A stretch of 64,000 bases of DNA from Flavobacterium aerium (GTDB taxonomy: Bacteria > Bacteroidota > Bacteroidia > Flavobacteriales > Flavobacteriaceae), in the NCBI RefSeq assembly GCF_030766725.1, contig NZ_JARQWR010000003.1:310001-374000 (forward strand), in the 5' to 3' direction. The notes beneath the pieces were generated by a model. That model saw only the letters and a program-made list of their open reading frames with translations, had not been told where the DNA came from and searched no databases. Of the stretch, positions 61,706 through 64,000 are shown piece by piece (the stretch's first letter is position 1; each line of letters starts with the position of its first letter). A program made the position numbers and the translations under genes.

Positions 61706-62266
61706 TTAAAGTTCTTGCTGTACAGCGCGTCTTCTGGTAATAATTCGTTGGAATGATGTGGGCGTTAAACCAGTCGTTTTTTTAAACTGATTGGACAAAT
61801 GTGCCACACTACTGTAATTTAATAAATATGAAATCTCGGTTAATGTCAATTCCTGTGCTATGATCAATTGTTTTACTCGTTCAATTTTTTGAATAATAAT
61901 AAAATTTTCAATTGATGTATAGGTTATTTCTGAAAATAGATTTGATAAGTAGCCATAGCTGTGATTCAATTGTTCAGCTAGATATACGGACATCGTTACT
62001 TGTGGTTGTTTCTCATCAGAATAAACCATTTCTGTAATTGTATCTTTAATCTTTTGAATCAGCATTGTTTTTTGATTATTAACAATTTCTATTCCATAAC
62101 GATTCAAACCTTCATTAAGCTGTTCCAATTGCTCATCGGATAAAGAATCGCTTATTTCTAAGGCATTTAAATCTTTGATCTCATAAGATACACCTAACAA
62201 GTCCAATTGCTCTTTAAGAATCATTTTACAAGCCAAATGAATGTCATATTTTACATAGAGGTTCAT
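61706..62266 (-). CDS. AraC-family transcriptional regulator
   Basis: A 186-residue protein. The C-terminal 85 residues are the AraC double helix-turn-helix: SVYLAEQLNHSYGYLSNLFSE, then LTLTEISYLLNYSSVAHLSNQFKKTTGLTPTSF. The first 95 residues are a small N-terminal domain with no recognised ligand-binding fold (YDIHLACKMILKEQLDLL). It stands 74 bases before the receiver-domain gene on the same strand. Confidence 0.88.
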   Translation of the reverse strand: MNLYVKYDIHLACKMILKEQLDLLGVSYEIKDLNALEISDSLSDEQLEQLNEGLNRYGIEIVNNQKTMLIQKIKDTITEMVYSDEKQPQVTMSVYLAEQLNHSYGYLSNLFSEITYTSIENFIIIQKIERVKQLIIAQELTLTEISYLLNYSSVAHLSNQFKKTTGLTPTSFQRIITRRRAVQQEL

Positions 62267-62397
62267 ATCAATTTATTTAATGTTTTCAGCAAGTATATCG
62301 GACTTCGTCGATTACTCGTTACATAAACTTACAAAACCTATATTTCAAAACAAAACACTTAACTTAAATTTAGAGTATGTAAAAATTCAAAATTGAA

Positions 62398-62907
62398 TCA
62401 GCTCAACTCGTTTTTCAACATCAATTGCATGAAAGTAACATCTAACCATTTATCAAACTTATAGCCTACTTCTTTAAGTTGGCCCATTTCTACGAATTGA
62501 TAGTTTTTATGGAATAATATACTGTTCACATTATCGGAATCAATCACTGCAATCATAGCATGATATCCTCCAGTTGTAGCACTAGTGATTAATGTTTCTA
62601 ATAATTTTTTCCCTACTCCTTTTCCTCTTGCATTTTCTGCAATATAAATGGAATGTTCTACTGAAAATCGATATCCTACTTTTGGCTTAAAGGTTCCATA
62701 AGTACCATACCCAATCACCTCATTATCATATTCTGCCACAAAAATTGGAAAACCTTCGGACTGTTTTTCTGCAAACCATTGTTCTTGCATTTCAAAACTA
62801 CGGGGATCATAATCATACACAGCAGTTGTTGTTTCAATTGCATGATTAATAATTTCCAAAATACGTTCTAAGTCTGTATAAACGGCTTCTCTAATTCTCA
62901 ATTCCAT
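62398..62907 (-). CDS. GNAT N-acetyltransferase (phosphinothricin acetyltransferase type)
   Basis: A 169-residue acetyltransferase. The start at CAT 62905-62907 gives MELRIREAVYTDLERILEI, the normal beginning of Pat/YncA-like enzymes; the longer call from 62970 adds 21 odd residues. The acetyl-CoA loop is ENARGKGVGKKLLETL near 92-107, and the later strand is MIAVIDSDNVNSILFHKNYQF. Substrates in this branch include methionine derivatives and phosphinothricin. Separate transcript from the AraC gene. Confidence 0.87.
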   Translation of the reverse strand: MELRIREAVYTDLERILEIINHAIETTTAVYDYDPRSFEMQEQWFAEKQSEGFPIFVAEYDNEVIGYGTYGTFKPKVGYRFSVEHSIYIAENARGKGVGKKLLETLITSATTGGYHAMIAVIDSDNVNSILFHKNYQFVEMGQLKEVGYKFDKWLDVTFMQLMLKNELS

Positions 62908-63090
62908 TGGTTTAATTTTTAATGCATTATATCGTCTCGTCGAGGATATTTTATTACAACAAATTAACACTCTTTTTTAATTATAATTCATAATTATTCC
63001 CGAATTAACGATAATTAAACATAATAAAATACTTATTAATAAATAACGCTTAAATAATGCATTAAAACCACCTTCTTCCAAATTCTTGTT

Positions 63091-63098
63091 TAAATTTG
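63091..63098 (+). promoter_or_regulatory. -7 box for the LETM1-related gene
   Basis: TAAATTTG matches TAnnTTTG, 20 bases upstream of the ATG at 63119. Confidence 0.5.
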
Positions 63099-63118
63099 TA
63101 CTCATAATAATCCCACAA

Positions 63119-64000
63119 ATGAACCCATCTGCAAACGGTTGGATAGATAAATTTTTTTTAGAGCAAAAACCAATACTTCTCCCTGTATTTGTTTATGCGA
63201 AACAGTTCTATATCACTACCCGTGCTACAGGATTTATTTATGGCCATGTTGTATCTTTTGATAGCGTAGAGCCTATTATTACAAAAGGTTGGACTTTCGA
63301 AGAAGTCACAAAAGTAGCTTTACTCAATACTTTATATGGGATTTATGGATTAGTCACTCATGAAAGTGAGCCAAAACAGTTCATATCTCAAGCTGTTTCT
63401 TTTTATAAAGAAATGCATCCTGAAAAATTCAATGTATTAAATATTATATTGCCCAATGGTAGTCCGTCGAGTAATCTTGAGCGTGCTATTAGTGATCGTG
63501 TTCAAACAAATGATAACATCGTTAGTAAGAACTTTTCTCACATTTTGACAAATGCTTTACTGTACATGGATATTTTGGCTTTTCGTCAATATTTAATCCA
63601 TGGAGCAATCCCTAATAATTACCTTAAAAAACTTGAAGAAACGATTGTCAGCATCGTATCATTGGCCTTAAAAACGAAGACACAGAAATCTAATTATGAT
63701 GATTTACTAATCAAACTTTTTGAAGCTTCTGTTCGTTTTACTAAATTTTCTAAGGTGAATATTCAAAATCTTGAAACCTTACAATTGGATTATTTCACTT
63801 CCGATTTAGAGAAATTTTACCTGATTGATTTAGCTGGAATGGCTTTATGGAATGATTCCAAAATTGAAGAAAATGAAATTGCTTACTTATATCAATTAAG
63901 TGATTTAATGGAAGTTGATTCTACATTTACGGAAGACAGCATTAGAGCTACCGATGAATTTATTACAAAATACCGCAAAGAAATTCCTTATTTCAATTAC
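63119..64000 (+). CDS. LETM1-related biofilm-associated protein, 3' truncated by window edge
   Basis: The frame is open from ATG 63119 to the right edge, 294 codons, with no stop. It begins MNPSANGWIDKFFLEQKP. The visible 294 residues are helical; phrases such as NIVSKNFSHILTNALLYMDIL and FEASVRFTKFSKVNIQNLETLQ match a Flavobacteriia family annotated as LETM1-related biofilm-associated. The LETM1-like membrane part is expected near the C-terminus beyond the window, so I cannot see it. Family name from memory. Confidence 0.6.
   Translation, partial: MNPSANGWIDKFFLEQKPILLPVFVYAKQFYITTRATGFIYGHVVSFDSVEPIITKGWTFEEVTKVALLNTLYGIYGLVTHESEPKQFISQAVSFYKEMHPEKFNVLNIILPNGSPSSNLERAISDRVQTNDNIVSKNFSHILTNALLYMDILAFRQYLIHGAIPNNYLKKLEETIVSIVSLALKTKTQKSNYDDLLIKLFEASVRFTKFSKVNIQNLETLQLDYFTSDLEKFYLIDLAGMALWNDSKIEENEIAYLYQLSDLMEVDSTFTEDSIRATDEFITKYRKEIPYFNY

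Noticed and set aside
1..64000. tRNA, rRNA, CRISPR arrays, insertion sequences, prophage or integron
   Set aside because: No cloverleaf, repeat-spacer array, transposase, integrase or attachment-like repeat was seen in either strand.

Overview
The window is AT-rich, almost wholly coding, and has the marks of a Bacteroidota chromosome, most likely a Flavobacteriaceae member (Flavobacterium or Myroides-like). The evidence is the set of lineage-typical families (DUF2853, DUF2911, DUF4293, DUF6705, DKN-repeat lipoprotein, fused CcsBA, cytochrome b558-type SdhC, LETM1-related protein), a type IX secretion (T9SS) C-terminal sorting domain on an endonuclease, and TAnnTTTG -7 promoter boxes upstream of many genes. 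I see no rRNA, tRNA, CRISPR, prophage, IS element or integron. This is core chromosome with a few lineage-specific genes, not a mobile island.

Layout. 1-2.4 kb: end of a nitronate monooxygenase, an effector-binding protein, a GNAT acetyltransferase and an NTF2-like protein. 2.4-9.6 kb (minus): CvfB-like S1 protein, DUF2853, MenD (menaquinone), a lipoprotein glutathione peroxidase and the fused cytochrome c assembly protein CcsBA. 9.9-16.1 kb (plus): RlmF, a DKN-repeat lipoprotein, then a compact housekeeping run (DUF2520 protein, KdsC phosphatase, UbiA-family protein, Maf, small MscS). 16.3-21.3 kb: a His-rich secreted protein, then a PIG-L deacetylase, a 35-residue membrane peptide and a sodium:solute symporter. 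21.7-23.7 kb: a lipoprotein carrying a JAMM-like metal-binding motif and a DUF6705 protein. 23.8-27.3 kb: DUF2911, SRPBCC, photolyase and HAD phosphatase. 27.4-28.9 kb: ECF sigma factor, membrane protein and periplasmic sensor. 28.9-32.0 kb (minus): beta-propeller lipoprotein and M1 peptidase. 32.5-38.5 kb: outer-membrane porin, DASS dicarboxylate transporter and SdhCAB in one direction, which looks like a C4-dicarboxylate uptake-and-oxidation operon feeding the menaquinone pool.

38.6-46.7 kb: DoxD/DoxA-like membrane protein with a small partner, a low-complexity lipoprotein, an RsmB-type methyltransferase, a T9SS-exported endonuclease I, Rho with a long disordered Asn/Gln/Pro insertion, and DUF4293. 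46.9-49.7 kb: a NarL-type response regulator, an orphan 101-residue protein and a TPR histidine kinase. 49.7-57.3 kb: phosphodiesterase, TruA, ABC exporter, lipoamide dehydrogenase, a GIY-YIG-like protein, then the cysteine operon (serine acetyltransferase, cysteine synthase, ABM protein). 57.4-63.0 kb (minus): a stress-flavoured group (lmo0937-like, DUF4142, YihY) followed by a CHASE3 histidine kinase, a single-domain response regulator, an AraC regulator and a GNAT enzyme. A LETM1-related gene runs off the right edge.

The best leads are: the JAMM-motif lipoprotein at 21.7-23.0 kb; two sigma-54-like promoter elements in front of two unrelated-looking secreted low-complexity proteins; alternative hairpins at the start of the cysteine operon; a UbiA-family protein with altered Asp motifs; and three unannotated small proteins (35 aa, 51 aa, 101 aa) in informative contexts. 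Several genes can only start at TTG, so automatic start calls here need care. No clearly new multi-gene system such as a defence island is visible.
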